From: CADCWN01 sp046328475
GTDB taxonomy: Bacteria > Chloroflexota > Chloroflexia > Thermomicrobiales > CADCWN01
NCBI GenBank assembly: GCA_046328475.1
Contig: JAXLWN010000028.1
Coordinates: 17,688-81,687 of the forward strand
DNA length: 64,000 nucleotides
Direction: 5' to 3'
Of this stretch, positions 54,976 through 63,930 are shown in pieces. Every line of letters begins with the position of its first letter. The first letter of the stretch is position 1. The position numbers and the translations under genes are program-made. The notes below the pieces were generated by a model. That model had not been told where the DNA came from, ran no database searches, and saw only the letters and a list, made by a program, of their open reading frames with translations.

Positions 54976-56784
54976 TTATTGTAATGCACACCGCTGGCAT
55001 CCCCATAATCGTCGCCGACGGGCTGCACACCGCCGGCATGCGGCGGGACGGGTTGGAGGTCGGCTTTGCCGGTAGAGGCCGCCCTTGAGGATGAGTTCGG
55101 CGTGGGTGCCGCGCTCGGCAATCTGGCCGTCGGCCAGGACGCAGATCTCGTCGGCGTTGAGGACGCTGCTGGTGCGCTGGGCGATGATGAAGGTAGTGCG
55201 CCCGGCCATCAGCGTATCGAGCGCGCCCTGGATCTCGCGCTCGGTCTCGGTGTCCACGCTGCTGGTTGCCTCGTCGAGGACGAGGATGCGCGGGTTGAGC
55301 AGGAGGGCGCGGGCGATGGCGAGGCGCTGCTTCTGGCCGCCCGAGAGGTTGACGCCGCGCTCGCCGAGGGTGGTGTCGTAGCCCTGCGGCAGGCGAGAGA
55401 TGAAATCGTGCGCCTGCGCGGCCTTCGCCGCCGCGATCACCGCCTCCAGCGGTGCGCCGGGGCGACCGTAGGCGATGTTGTCGCGGATCGTGTCGGAGAA
55501 GAGGAAGGATTCCTGCTGGACGAAGCCGACGTTGGAGCGCAGCGTTGCCAGGTCCCACTTGCGCACATCGACGCCATCGACCAGGACCGAACCCTTGGTG
55601 ACGTCGTAGAAGCGGGCGAGGAGTTGGACGACGCTGCTCTTGCCGCTGCCGGTCGCGCCGACGAGGCCGATGACCGCGCCCGGTGGCGCGTCGAGCGTGA
55701 ATTCGCGCAGGACCGGGCGGCTGTCGCGCGCGTAGGCGAAGGTGGTGTGGTCGAAGGTGACATGGCCGCGCACTTCCGCAGGGCGATGGGCGTCGGGCGG
55801 GGTGGCGATGCGCACGCGGCGGCTCAGCACTTCGTAGATGCGCTCGGTTGAAGCGAGGGCGAGGGCGACGTTGTTCATGATCGGGCCGATCTGGCGGATC
55901 GGGTCGGTCAGCTGGTTGAGGTAGAGGTAGAAGGCGAGGAGGGTGCCGACCTGCAACTCGCCGCGCAGGACGAGCCAGACGCCGAGCGCGATCACGCCCG
56001 CCGTGCCGACGCCGGTGAGGAAGGGCATGTTGGCGTTGGCGAGGGTGGAGAGCCGCGCGCCGTCGATCTGGCGGTCGTAGAGGGCTTCGCCGGAGGCGGT
56101 GAACTTGGCCGCTTCGTAGTCTTCGCGGCCGAAGGCGCGGACGAGGCGTGTGCCGGCGAGGTTTTCCTGTAGCACGGTCATCGCCGCGCCGAACTGGCGC
56201 TGCGTCGCGAGGTAGCGCGGCCGGACTTTTGCGCCGAAGGAGAGGGTGGCGGTGAAGAGGATCGGCACCATCGCGATCGAGACGAGCGCCAGCCGCCAGT
56301 CGAGGTAGAGCATGATGCCGGCGCTGCCGATGACGAGGACGGCGGTTTGCACGATCATGCGGAGGGCGGGGGAGTAGAAGCGGCGGATGTTGCGGATGTC
56401 TTCGGTGATGTTGGAGAGGAGTTGGCCGGACTGTGCGCGGTCGTAGAAGGAGAAGGAGAGGCTTTCGAGGTGGCGGAACATCTGGTTCCGTAACTCGTAT
56501 GAGACGCGCTCGCCGATCCACTGTGTTGTCACCGAGCGGATGTAGGCGGAAACGGCCGAGAGGATGGACGCCCCGGCGATGCCCAGGGCGTATTCGGTGA
56601 TGGCGCGACGATTGCCGCTCGCCACGCCGGTGTTGATCAGCCCCCGGATGAGGAGCGGGAGCAGCAGCGAGAAGCCGATGCTGGTGAAGATGCTGATCGC
56701 CGCTGCAATGGTCATGTATGGGCTGAAGCGCATCAACCCGAGTAGGCGCCGGAGGAGATAATTGGCGCTGTATTGGTCGGACAT
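54976..56784 (-). CDS. ABC exporter, fused membrane and ATPase domains (first subunit)
   Basis: 602 residues. Six helices (about 18-300), then Walker A GATGSGKSSV, Q-loop VQQESFLFS, signature NLSGGQKQRLAIARALL, Walker B ILVLDEATSSVDTE and switch His replaced by Gln (IIAQRTSSV). An intact LSGGQ paired with a non-His switch, opposite a partner with LSVGQ and normal His, is the asymmetry expected for heterodimeric exporters. The last 25 residues (RPPTRPAACRRCAARRRR) are Arg/Cys-rich and unlike family tails, so the end may be frameshifted. The start follows GGGAGC by about 10 nt. Confidence 0.88.
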   Translation of the reverse strand: MSDQYSANYLLRRLLGLMRFSPYMTIAAAISIFTSIGFSLLLPLLIRGLINTGVASGNRRAITEYALGIAGASILSAVSAYIRSVTTQWIGERVSYELRNQMFRHLESLSFSFYDRAQSGQLLSNITEDIRNIRRFYSPALRMIVQTAVLVIGSAGIMLYLDWRLALVSIAMVPILFTATLSFGAKVRPRYLATQRQFGAAMTVLQENLAGTRLVRAFGREDYEAAKFTASGEALYDRQIDGARLSTLANANMPFLTGVGTAGVIALGVWLVLRGELQVGTLLAFYLYLNQLTDPIRQIGPIMNNVALALASTERIYEVLSRRVRIATPPDAHRPAEVRGHVTFDHTTFAYARDSRPVLREFTLDAPPGAVIGLVGATGSGKSSVVQLLARFYDVTKGSVLVDGVDVRKWDLATLRSNVGFVQQESFLFSDTIRDNIAYGRPGAPLEAVIAAAKAAQAHDFISRLPQGYDTTLGERGVNLSGGQKQRLAIARALLLNPRILVLDEATSSVDTETEREIQGALDTLMAGRTTFIIAQRTSSVLNADEICVLADGQIAERGTHAELILKGGLYRQSRPPTRPAACRRCAARRRRLWGCQRCALQ

Positions 56785-56986
56785 TCGGTTTTTGCTCCCT
56801 GCTCCACGCGCCCAACGTTCCGCGCGTGCCCCTATCGAGCATAATACACCATATCGATGGAGTCCTGGTGTGCAATTTGGGAGAGTTCACGTGATGACAC
56901 AGGTTGCCGCTTACTCACTCCATCAGTGCGGCTAATGTCTCCGCTCGTCTTAATTGAATAGCCCTTGTTCGCCCTCGGGTGTACAC

Positions 56987-57012
56987 TGACGCCCCGCGTC
57001 GGGGCGGGGCGT
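56987..57012. promoter_or_regulatory. 10-bp hairpin before the enolase-superfamily gene
   Basis: GACGCCCCGC (56987-56996) and GCGGGGCGTC (57003-57012) with a GTCGGG loop, 31 nt before the start codon. It could be a regulator site or attenuator. The gap 56785-57043 has no gene. Confidence 0.4.
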
Positions 57013-57043
57013 CGGATTGCTGTGCAGCGGGGGAGGACGCGTT

Positions 57044-58185
57044 GTGAAGATCACGGCGATTGAGAGCATTTATGTGGATCGCTATCTCTTCGTGCAGGTG
57101 CATACCGACGAGGGGATCGTGGGGCTGGGGGAGTCGGGGACCTGGGGGTTCCTGGAGGCCTCGGCGGCGGCGGTGGAAACCTTTAAGCGGTATCTGATCG
57201 GGCAGGATCCGCTGCGGATCGAGCACCACTGGAATTATCTGTATCGCTGGTCCCACTTCCGGGGCGCGGCGATCATGGGGGCGATCAGCGCGATCGATAT
57301 TGCGCTCTGGGATATCGCGGGGAAGCATTTCGGTGTGCCGTGCTACCAATTGATGGGCGGCAAGACGCGCGACAAGGCGCGGGTCTACTATCACGTCTTC
57401 GGGCAGACGCGCGAGGAGTTGGTGCAGGGGTGCATCGATGCGAAGGCGAAGGGGTTCACGGCGGTGGGGCACCTGACGCCGTTCACCGATGACCCGCGCG
57501 ACCAGCCCTACTTCAAGACGCACGCGGCGAAGATGGGGGACGCGATCGAGACGGTGCGCCAGTATCGCGAGGCGGTCGGCGACGAGGTGGACCTCTGCAT
57601 CGAGATTCACCGCCAGTTGCACCCGGCCGAGGCGGTGGTGCTGGCGCGCGGGATCGCGCCTTATCATCCATTCTTCTACGAGGACCCGACGTTGCCCGAC
57701 AATTTCGACGCGATGGGGCTGATCGCGCAGCAGATCGACATCCCGATCGCCACGGGGGAGCGGCTGCACACGATCTACGAGTTCCAGATGCTGCTGACGC
57801 GCGGCGCGGTGCAGTATGTGCGCCCCGATGTCTGCATGTGCGGCGGGTTGACCGGGGCGAAGAAGATCGCGGCGCTGGCCGAGGCGAATCATGTGGGGGT
57901 GGTGCCGCACAATCCGCTCGGCCCGGTGAGCAGTTACCGCTGCCCGCCTGCAACTGGCGGCATGCATCCCCATTTGCCTTGCAGGAGTATCCGCTCGGTG
58001 AGGATGTGCCGCCGAAGAGCGAGATGGTCAAGTCGGTGCTGCAGCGCGAGGGGGGCTATCTGCTGATCCCCGATGCGCCGGGGATCGGGATCGAACTCGC
58101 GCCCGATGCTGCGGAGCGGCACCCGTACCGGCCGCGCAAGGTTGAGACGCGGTTGCATGAGGATGGGTCGGTCGTGGACCAGTGA
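57044..58185 (+). CDS. Enolase-superfamily sugar-acid dehydratase/racemase-like protein (two indels)
   Basis: About 380 residues from GTG 57044 (GGAGG 7 nt upstream). Mandelate racemase/muconate lactonizing family: lid domain with TDEGIVGLGESGTWGFLEA. Barrel ligands are in CIEIHRQLHPAEA, FFYEDPTLPDN and IATGERLHTIYEF, with a general-base His in VVPHNPLGPVS. It is closest to galactonate-type dehydratases. Near 57932 one extra base, and at CCCC (57968-57971) another, move the frame; the true tail (FALQEYPLGEDVPPKSEMVK) is read in a different frame to the TGA at 58183-58185. Confidence 0.82.
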
Positions 58186-58235
58186 GTCGGTGTGACAGTG
58201 CGTCAGTGCGTCAGTAGGTCGGTGTGTCGGTAGTG
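58183..58235. repeat. GAGTCGGTGTG/GTGCGTCA units after a stop codon
   Basis: Repeat units start on the TGA of the upstream gene: TGAGTCGGTGTGACAGTGCG then TCAGTGCGTCAGTAGGTCGG. No inverted partner is obvious. The rest of 58236-58464 shows no gene. Confidence 0.6.
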
Positions 58236-58464
58236 AATTGTGGGCGGCTGGCGGTGATGCCAGCCGCCCGTGGCGTTATCCGATGATGATGATGCGACCT
58301 ACTGGTGTTATGCCGATAGCCGTGTGGCTGGGATCATTGCCCCGGGAAAATTGGGACCATCGTGTCATCAACAGATGTTTGTCGCTTGGCTACACTGGGG
58401 GTGATTACACCACCGCGCCAATCGCGCGCGTCTTGCGGTGGGCAGCGAGCAAGGGGCGCGGGCG

Positions 58465-60918
58465 ATGCGGGCACCGGGTGTGCAATTCGGGGAGACGGTC
58501 GAGTCTGTCGCGGTCCTGGAGAGCATCGCCGACGCGATTTTCGTCCTGGATGTGCGCTGGCGATTTGTCTACTTCAACCCGGCGGCGGAGGCGCTGCTGC
58601 GACAATCCAGGGCGACACTCCTCGGCAGCTATGTTTGGGCGGTGCTGCCGAGGTTGGGCGGGGACGCTTTTGAGGTGGAGTGTCGGCGCGTCCTGGCGAC
58701 CGGTCTGGCAACAACCTTCGAGGTCTTCTCCGAACCGCTGAATAGCTGGTTTGAGATGCGCGCCTCCCACTCGGTGGTGGGGGTGGTGATCTGCTGCCGC
58801 GATATCACGGTGCGCCGGGGGCATGAGGCGGAACTGCGCACCAGTGCGCGGCGCGATCAGTTGCTGCTGGACCATGCGATCGATGGTCTGCTGCTCGCCG
58901 ATATTCCGGGCAACATCATCGAGGTGAATGCGCGCCTTTGCGCGATGATGGGGCATCCGCGCGAGCTATTGCTGGGGCGTCGCTTTGTCGATTTTTTCGA
59001 TGCCGATGACATCGCCGCCCGCCCCCTGCGCAGGGCGGAACTGCTTGCCGGGGAGATTCTGTTCAATGTGCGGCGCTTGCGCCGCCCCGATGGCACGATC
59101 GTGCCGTTGGAAACCAGATCCCGGCTGCTCGATGATGGCCGGGTGCAGATCATCTTTCGCGATATCACCGAGCGCAAGGAGTCGGCGGCGCAGGCGGCGA
59201 GCGAGGCGATCCTGGCCGAGGCCCAGCGAATCGCCCACCTGGGGAGCTGGGCGTACGACTACGCGACCGAGGCGTTCAGCTATTCGGACGAGGTCTACCG
59301 CATCGGCGGCTATGTGCCGGGGGAGGTGGATCTCACGCCCGCGTTCCTGCTGGGCGGGACCCACCCCGAGGACCGGGCGCGGGTGCGGGCTGCGCTGCAG
59401 GACGGACTCGATGGCCAGGGGGTGGATAACCTGGATTATCGGATCGTGCGCCCCGATGGCGAGACGCGTTTCGTGCAGACGCGCGCGGCGGTGCTGCGGG
59501 ATGCGGCGGGCCGACCGGTGAGGTTTGTTGGCACGATCCAGGATGTCACCGAGCACCGGGCGCTGGAGGCGCGGCTGTTGCACCAGGCGTTCCACGATCC
59601 CCTCACCGGGCTGCCGAACCGGGCGCTGTTCCACGACCGCCTGGGCCACGCCCTGGCCCGCGCCGGGCGCGAAGGGCAGATCTGCGCGGTCCTGTTCCTC
59701 GACCTGGATCGGTTCAAGCACATCAACGATGCGTTCGGTCATGCTGCGGGCGACCAGTTCCTGGTGGCGGTGGCCGCGCGCCTGGGCACGGTGGTGCGCG
59801 AGAGCGACACGCTCGCCCGCCTGGGCGGCGACGAGTTCGCCGTGCTGCTGGAGCATGTGGGCGACCTGACGGAGGCGATGCGCCTGGCGGAGCGTCTGCA
59901 CCTGGCGCTGGCGGCGCCGATCACGGTGGAGGGGCGCGAGCTGGTTGCGGGCACGAGCGTCGGCGTGGCGTTGCAGAGTGCGCCCGACGATGGCCCGGAG
60001 GAGTTGCTGCGCTTCGCCGATGTGGCGCTCTACCGGGCGAAGGAGGCGGGGCGGGCCTGCACCGAGGTCTTCTATCCGGGGATGAGCGCCAGGGCGTTGG
60101 AACGGCTGGAATTGGAGCGCGATCTGCGCGGGGCGATCGAGGGCAACGAGTTGCTTCTCCATTATCAGCCGAAAGTTGATCTCGTGACGGGGCGCGTCGC
60201 CGGGCTGGAGGCGCTGGTGCGCTGGTGGCACCCGGTGCGCGGGCTGGTGCCGCCGGGTGATTTCATCGGACTGGCGGAGGAGACGGGGCTGATCGTGCCG
60301 CTGGGGCGCTGGGTGCTGCGCGAGGCCTGCCGGCAACTCCGCGCCTGGCAGGAGGCGTATCCCGACGTGGTCATGCCGATCGTGGCGGTGAATCTCTCGC
60401 CGCGCCAGTTCCGGCATCCCGACCTGGCGGGCGACGTGGCGGCGGCGCTGGCGGAGGCGGGGCTCGACCCCGCGCTGCTGCGCCTGGAGATCACCGAGAC
60501 GGTGGCGATGGATTCTCCCGAGGCGGCGATTGCCGCGCTACGGGCGCTGAAGTCGCTCGGGGTGTCGCTGGCGCTCGATGACTTCGGGACGGGCTACTCC
60601 TCGCTGGCCTATCTCCAGCGGCTGCCGGTGGATGCGATCAAGATCGATCGATCCTTCTTCGCCGGTGGAGAACGAAACCGCGCGATCATCAAAGCCGTGG
60701 CCGACCTGGGGCATGGGCTGGGATTGGAAGTGATCGCCGAGGGACTGGAGACGGTCGAGCAGGTGATCTGGGCGCGCGGGGCGGGCTTCGAGCGGGGTCA
60801 GGGCTTTCACTTCGCGCGGCCACTCTCCGGGGAGGAGATCGCCGGATTGTGGGCGTTGGGGCTGCAATTCCAACTGCCCCGTCGCGTGGATACGGCGGAG
60901 CTGGTGGCCGCGACGTAG
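58465..60918 (+). CDS. PAS-GGDEF-EAL c-di-GMP turnover protein
   Basis: 817 residues from ATG 58465 (GTG 58438 is in frame). Three PAS modules (about 15-125, 130-245, 250-370), then GGDEF with intact RLGGDEFAVLL and an I-site RESD five residues ahead, then EAL with LEALVRWWHP, LEITETVAM, LDDFGTGYSS and IAEGLET. No membrane segment, so cytosolic. The catalytic half and the final VAAT are very like the protein at 1247-4642, indicating duplication. Dual cyclase/phosphodiesterase function is possible. Confidence 0.92.
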   Translation: MRAPGVQFGETVESVAVLESIADAIFVLDVRWRFVYFNPAAEALLRQSRATLLGSYVWAVLPRLGGDAFEVECRRVLATGLATTFEVFSEPLNSWFEMRASHSVVGVVICCRDITVRRGHEAELRTSARRDQLLLDHAIDGLLLADIPGNIIEVNARLCAMMGHPRELLLGRRFVDFFDADDIAARPLRRAELLAGEILFNVRRLRRPDGTIVPLETRSRLLDDGRVQIIFRDITERKESAAQAASEAILAEAQRIAHLGSWAYDYATEAFSYSDEVYRIGGYVPGEVDLTPAFLLGGTHPEDRARVRAALQDGLDGQGVDNLDYRIVRPDGETRFVQTRAAVLRDAAGRPVRFVGTIQDVTEHRALEARLLHQAFHDPLTGLPNRALFHDRLGHALARAGREGQICAVLFLDLDRFKHINDAFGHAAGDQFLVAVAARLGTVVRESDTLARLGGDEFAVLLEHVGDLTEAMRLAERLHLALAAPITVEGRELVAGTSVGVALQSAPDDGPEELLRFADVALYRAKEAGRACTEVFYPGMSARALERLELERDLRGAIEGNELLLHYQPKVDLVTGRVAGLEALVRWWHPVRGLVPPGDFIGLAEETGLIVPLGRWVLREACRQLRAWQEAYPDVVMPIVAVNLSPRQFRHPDLAGDVAAALAEAGLDPALLRLEITETVAMDSPEAAIAALRALKSLGVSLALDDFGTGYSSLAYLQRLPVDAIKIDRSFFAGGERNRAIIKAVADLGHGLGLEVIAEGLETVEQVIWARGAGFERGQGFHFARPLSGEEIAGLWALGLQFQLPRRVDTAELVAAT

Positions 60919-60928
60919 GGCAGCGTGC

Positions 60929-60952
60929 GCCCGAGGGCTGAAGCCCCGGGCC
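60929..60952. repeat. Partial R1 palindrome, copy D
   Basis: GCCCGAGGGCTGAAGCCCCGGGCC, only the first hairpin of the R1 element, directly after the GGDEF-EAL gene. Confidence 0.55.
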
Positions 60953-61026
60953 GGAAGTAGCCGGCAAGGCGTGGGGCAGGGCGAACGTGATCGCCCGGCC
61001 CCACGCTGGCTCATTGGGATGTGGGC

Positions 61027-62517
61027 CTAGATTTGCAGCACCTCGCGCCCCAGTTGGCCGAGGAGGACGTCGAAGGGCTGACTGTTGTTGGGGTGCAACT
61101 CGAAGCGCGCTCGCTCGAAATACTGCACCAGATGATCTTGCCCGTCGTTGAGCTGTTCCTGGCGCGTGCCGGTGATCGGCAGGCCGAAGACCATCAGGCC
61201 GTTCGGGACGCTCCGCCAGAACTCCAGGAAGCGGCCGTCCACGGTGAAGTCGTTCGGCTTCCAGCTGGTGATCGTATCGTTCGGCCCGTCGTCGTCGCCG
61301 AACCGGCCGGGCACCCGCTTGCTCGGACCGGGTTGGTTGACGATCACGCCCTGGTCGCTGTCGATGGCGTCGGCCAATGCGCCGGCGGCCCGCTCGAAGA
61401 AGCCGTCCTGGCCCATGATCTCCAGATCCTTTGGCGAGCTGTGGCTGCCGACTTCGATGATGCAACGGGTGGTGGTTGCCTTGATGGCGGTGGACTGGCC
61501 GAAGATGCCGAGGCGGAACCCGCTCAGCCCGACACCGGTCTTGGTCTCCGGCATCAAGCCGTCGCCACGGACGGGCAGCCCGGTTGCGGCGGCGATGCGC
61601 CTGGCGATGTCGCCCCCGAGGTGGTCGCGCACGTCGGTATCGACATCGCCTTCCATGTCGGGATAGATGACGAAGACCCCGCGCACCTGGGGGTTGTCGA
61701 CCCCTTCGGTGTGGAGTTCGATGAAGTAGTCGGGCACCCACCCGTCATCCTGCGCGAAGCGCACTACCGTGTGGGCGACATCCCAGAGCCCGCCCGCGAA
61801 TTCCGGGTTGCCGACCTCCGGCTGGATGCAGCGGACATCGTGCCCGCGCGCCCGGCAGGCGGCGGCTGCCGCGCGCATGTGGAGGATCGTCTGCGTCTTT
61901 TCGAGCGCGTTGCCGCCGTCGGTGTTCCAATGTCCGGCCGAGAAGACGATCTTTGCCATGTTGCCTCCCAGTAGCACTTCTTGCCGCAGAGCGTCCCAAT
62001 GTCGCTGGAGTGCCTCGCCATACTCGGTGCCGGGGACCGCCCAGCGCCCCCCGAGCGAGCGCCAGGTGGTGGCCGCACCCTTCGTCGCGCGCACGTCCTC
62101 GACAATCGGGATGCGCGGGTCGATGGCGGTGCTGTAGCGCGCCCCGATCTCCGGGACGATCGCCGGACCGCCGAGCCAGGCGACGAGATGGACGTAGTAG
62201 GCCACGATGCCGTCGCGCCAGGTGGCGAAGACGAGACCTTGGGCACCGTTGTTGGTGGCCCCGAGCCCGGCGGGGTTTTTCTGCCCGATCTTGACCTGAT
62301 TGGGGAAGGTGAAGAAGGCGGTCTCGTGCATCATCTGGGCGAAGGCCATGTCGGGCCGGATGCGCAATTCGCCGCCGATACTCCAGCAGGCGTCCACGAC
62401 CTCGGCGATCTCGGCCGCCGTGAGCCGTCCCTGGTTGCGCCTGCCGAGGTATTGCCGGGCCTGCGCCTGGCTCACAACCGACTGCCCGTTCAGGATCGAT
62501 TCGTCAACGACACTCAT
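61027..62517 (-). CDS. Two-enzyme cell-wall hydrolase: glucosaminidase-like + amidase_3 + YFE/HPE domain
   Basis: 496 residues. Residues about 1-180 resemble FlgJ/glucosaminidase-type lytic enzymes (AFAQMMHETAFFTFPNQVKI, GAQGLVFATWRDGIVAYY). Residues about 187-410 are an N-acetylmuramoyl-L-alanine amidase_3 with zinc ligands in VFSAGHWNTDGG, YFIELHTEG and Glu in CIIEVGSHSSP. The last 75 residues are the YFER.RFELHP module also seen in the sortase at 50181. There is no signal peptide, as in endolysins. Start: ATG 62517 after AGGGAG. A second in-frame ATG at 61959 has a strong GGGAGG 4 nt upstream, so a 310-residue amidase-only product is plausible. Confidence 0.85.
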   Translation of the reverse strand: MSVVDESILNGQSVVSQAQARQYLGRRNQGRLTAAEIAEVVDACWSIGGELRIRPDMAFAQMMHETAFFTFPNQVKIGQKNPAGLGATNNGAQGLVFATWRDGIVAYYVHLVAWLGGPAIVPEIGARYSTAIDPRIPIVEDVRATKGAATTWRSLGGRWAVPGTEYGEALQRHWDALRQEVLLGGNMAKIVFSAGHWNTDGGNALEKTQTILHMRAAAAACRARGHDVRCIQPEVGNPEFAGGLWDVAHTVVRFAQDDGWVPDYFIELHTEGVDNPQVRGVFVIYPDMEGDVDTDVRDHLGGDIARRIAAATGLPVRGDGLMPETKTGVGLSGFRLGIFGQSTAIKATTTRCIIEVGSHSSPKDLEIMGQDGFFERAAGALADAIDSDQGVIVNQPGPSKRVPGRFGDDDGPNDTITSWKPNDFTVDGRFLEFWRSVPNGLMVFGLPITGTRQEQLNDGQDHLVQYFERARFELHPNNSQPFDVLLGQLGREVLQI

Positions 62518-62761
62518 CGGTCTCCCTACCTTCTGATTGCGGTGTGGGTGGTTGCCTCGTGTGTTGTCGTGGTTATCACCCCCTCTCGATATGCGGGCGG
62601 CGGGCGATAACTCGCTGTGCGCGACTGCGCGCTCGCTTGTCTGCCGACACGCTGTCTGGTGCCGTGCCCTGGCCAGGTGGGCTTGTCCAATACAACGGCG
62701 GCGTGGTTTGTTTTCGCGCATCGTCGTCCTGTTTTGCTTCGCCGGGGGGCGGGACGGCCTG

Positions 62762-62770
62762 TGGTATACT
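62762..62770 (+). promoter_or_regulatory. Extended -10 promoter candidate for gcvT
   Basis: TGGTATACT fits a TGn-TATAnT extended -10 box, 36 nt before the gcvT start. No good -35 box is seen at 16-18 bp spacing. Confidence 0.4.
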
Positions 62771-62805
62771 CCGCCGGTATCGAACGCGATGGCGGAGGGA
62801 TGGGG

Positions 62806-63930
62806 ATGGCGGAAACGAGCGGCGGGGAACTGAAAAAGACGCCGCTGAACGAGGTCCATCGGCGCATGGGCGCGAAGATGGTCGAGTTCGGCGGTTGGGA
62901 CATGCCGGTGCGCTATTCCGGCGACATGGAAGAGCACCGCGCGGTGCGTAACGCCGCCGGATTGTTCGACCTGGGGCACATGGGCCAGGTGATCGTCAGC
63001 GGCCCCGATGCGTTGCCCTATCTCCAGTGGCTGGTCACCAACGATATGGCCTCGCTGAAGGTGAACTCGTCGCGCTACGCGATGATGTGCTACCCGGATG
63101 GCGGCACGATCGACGATCTCTTCATCTATCGCCTGCCCGACCGCTGGTTTGTGGTGGTCAACGCCTCCAATCGCGAGCGCGATGTGGCCTGGATGCGGGA
63201 GCAGCGCGCCGCGCGCCCCGAGCTGGACGTGACGATCGAGGATGTCACCGACCAGACCGGGATGCTGGCGTTGCAGGGGCCGCAGGCACCGGCCATCTTG
63301 CAGCGGCTCACTCCCGCCGACCTCGCGGCGCTGCCCTATTTCGACATGGTGGAGTCGACGGTTGATGGGGTGCCGACGCTGATCGGGCGCACCGGCTACA
63401 CCGGCGAGGATGGCTTCGAGCTTTATTTCCCGATCGCCGAGGGCGAACATCTCTGGACGAAGATTCTGGAGACCGGCAAGCCGGATGGCCTGTTGCCGAT
63501 CGGACTCGGGGCGCGCGATACGCTGCGCCTGGAGGCGAAAATGGCGCTCTATGGCCACGAGTTGACCGAGGAGATCAACCCGCTCGAAGCGGCGTTGAGC
63601 TGGGCCGTCAATTTCGACAAGGGGGACTTCATCGGGCGCGACGCGCTGGTGCGCGTGCGCGACGAGAAGCCCGCGCGGCGGTTGGTCGGCTTCCGGATGG
63701 TCGAGCGGGGCGGTGCGCCGCGCGCCGGGTACGAGATCCAGGTGGACGGCCAGACGGTCGGCTTCGTGACCAGTGGCACCCACTCGCCGACCCTCAACCA
63801 GAGCATCGGCCTGGCGCTGGTGAAGCGCGGGGTCGCGGGCATCGGCAAGCCGCTCGACGTGATCATCCGGGGCAAGCCGGTGCGCGCCGAGAAGGTGAAG
63901 ACGCCGTTTTATCAGCGGGAGAAACGATAG
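62806..63930 (+). CDS. gcvT: Glycine cleavage system T protein (aminomethyltransferase)
   Basis: 374 residues. GcvT landmarks: TPLNEVHRRMGAKMVEFGGW, the folate-binding LFDLGHMGQV, DLFIYRLPDRWFVVVNAS, RTGYTGEDGFELYF and LEAALSWAVNFDKGDFIG with the catalytic Asp region. It transfers the methylene group from aminomethyl-lipoyl H protein to tetrahydrofolate. Start: ATG 62806, with GGAGG 7 nt upstream. The gcvH and gcvP genes are not in the window and may follow to the right. Confidence 0.93.
   Translation: MAETSGGELKKTPLNEVHRRMGAKMVEFGGWDMPVRYSGDMEEHRAVRNAAGLFDLGHMGQVIVSGPDALPYLQWLVTNDMASLKVNSSRYAMMCYPDGGTIDDLFIYRLPDRWFVVVNASNRERDVAWMREQRAARPELDVTIEDVTDQTGMLALQGPQAPAILQRLTPADLAALPYFDMVESTVDGVPTLIGRTGYTGEDGFELYFPIAEGEHLWTKILETGKPDGLLPIGLGARDTLRLEAKMALYGHELTEEINPLEAALSWAVNFDKGDFIGRDALVRVRDEKPARRLVGFRMVERGGAPRAGYEIQVDGQTVGFVTSGTHSPTLNQSIGLALVKRGVAGIGKPLDVIIRGKPVRAEKVKTPFYQREKR

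Noticed and set aside
61027..62517. Prophage remnant
   Set aside because: An endolysin-like hydrolase alone, with no holin, tail, capsid or integrase gene nearby, does not support a prophage.
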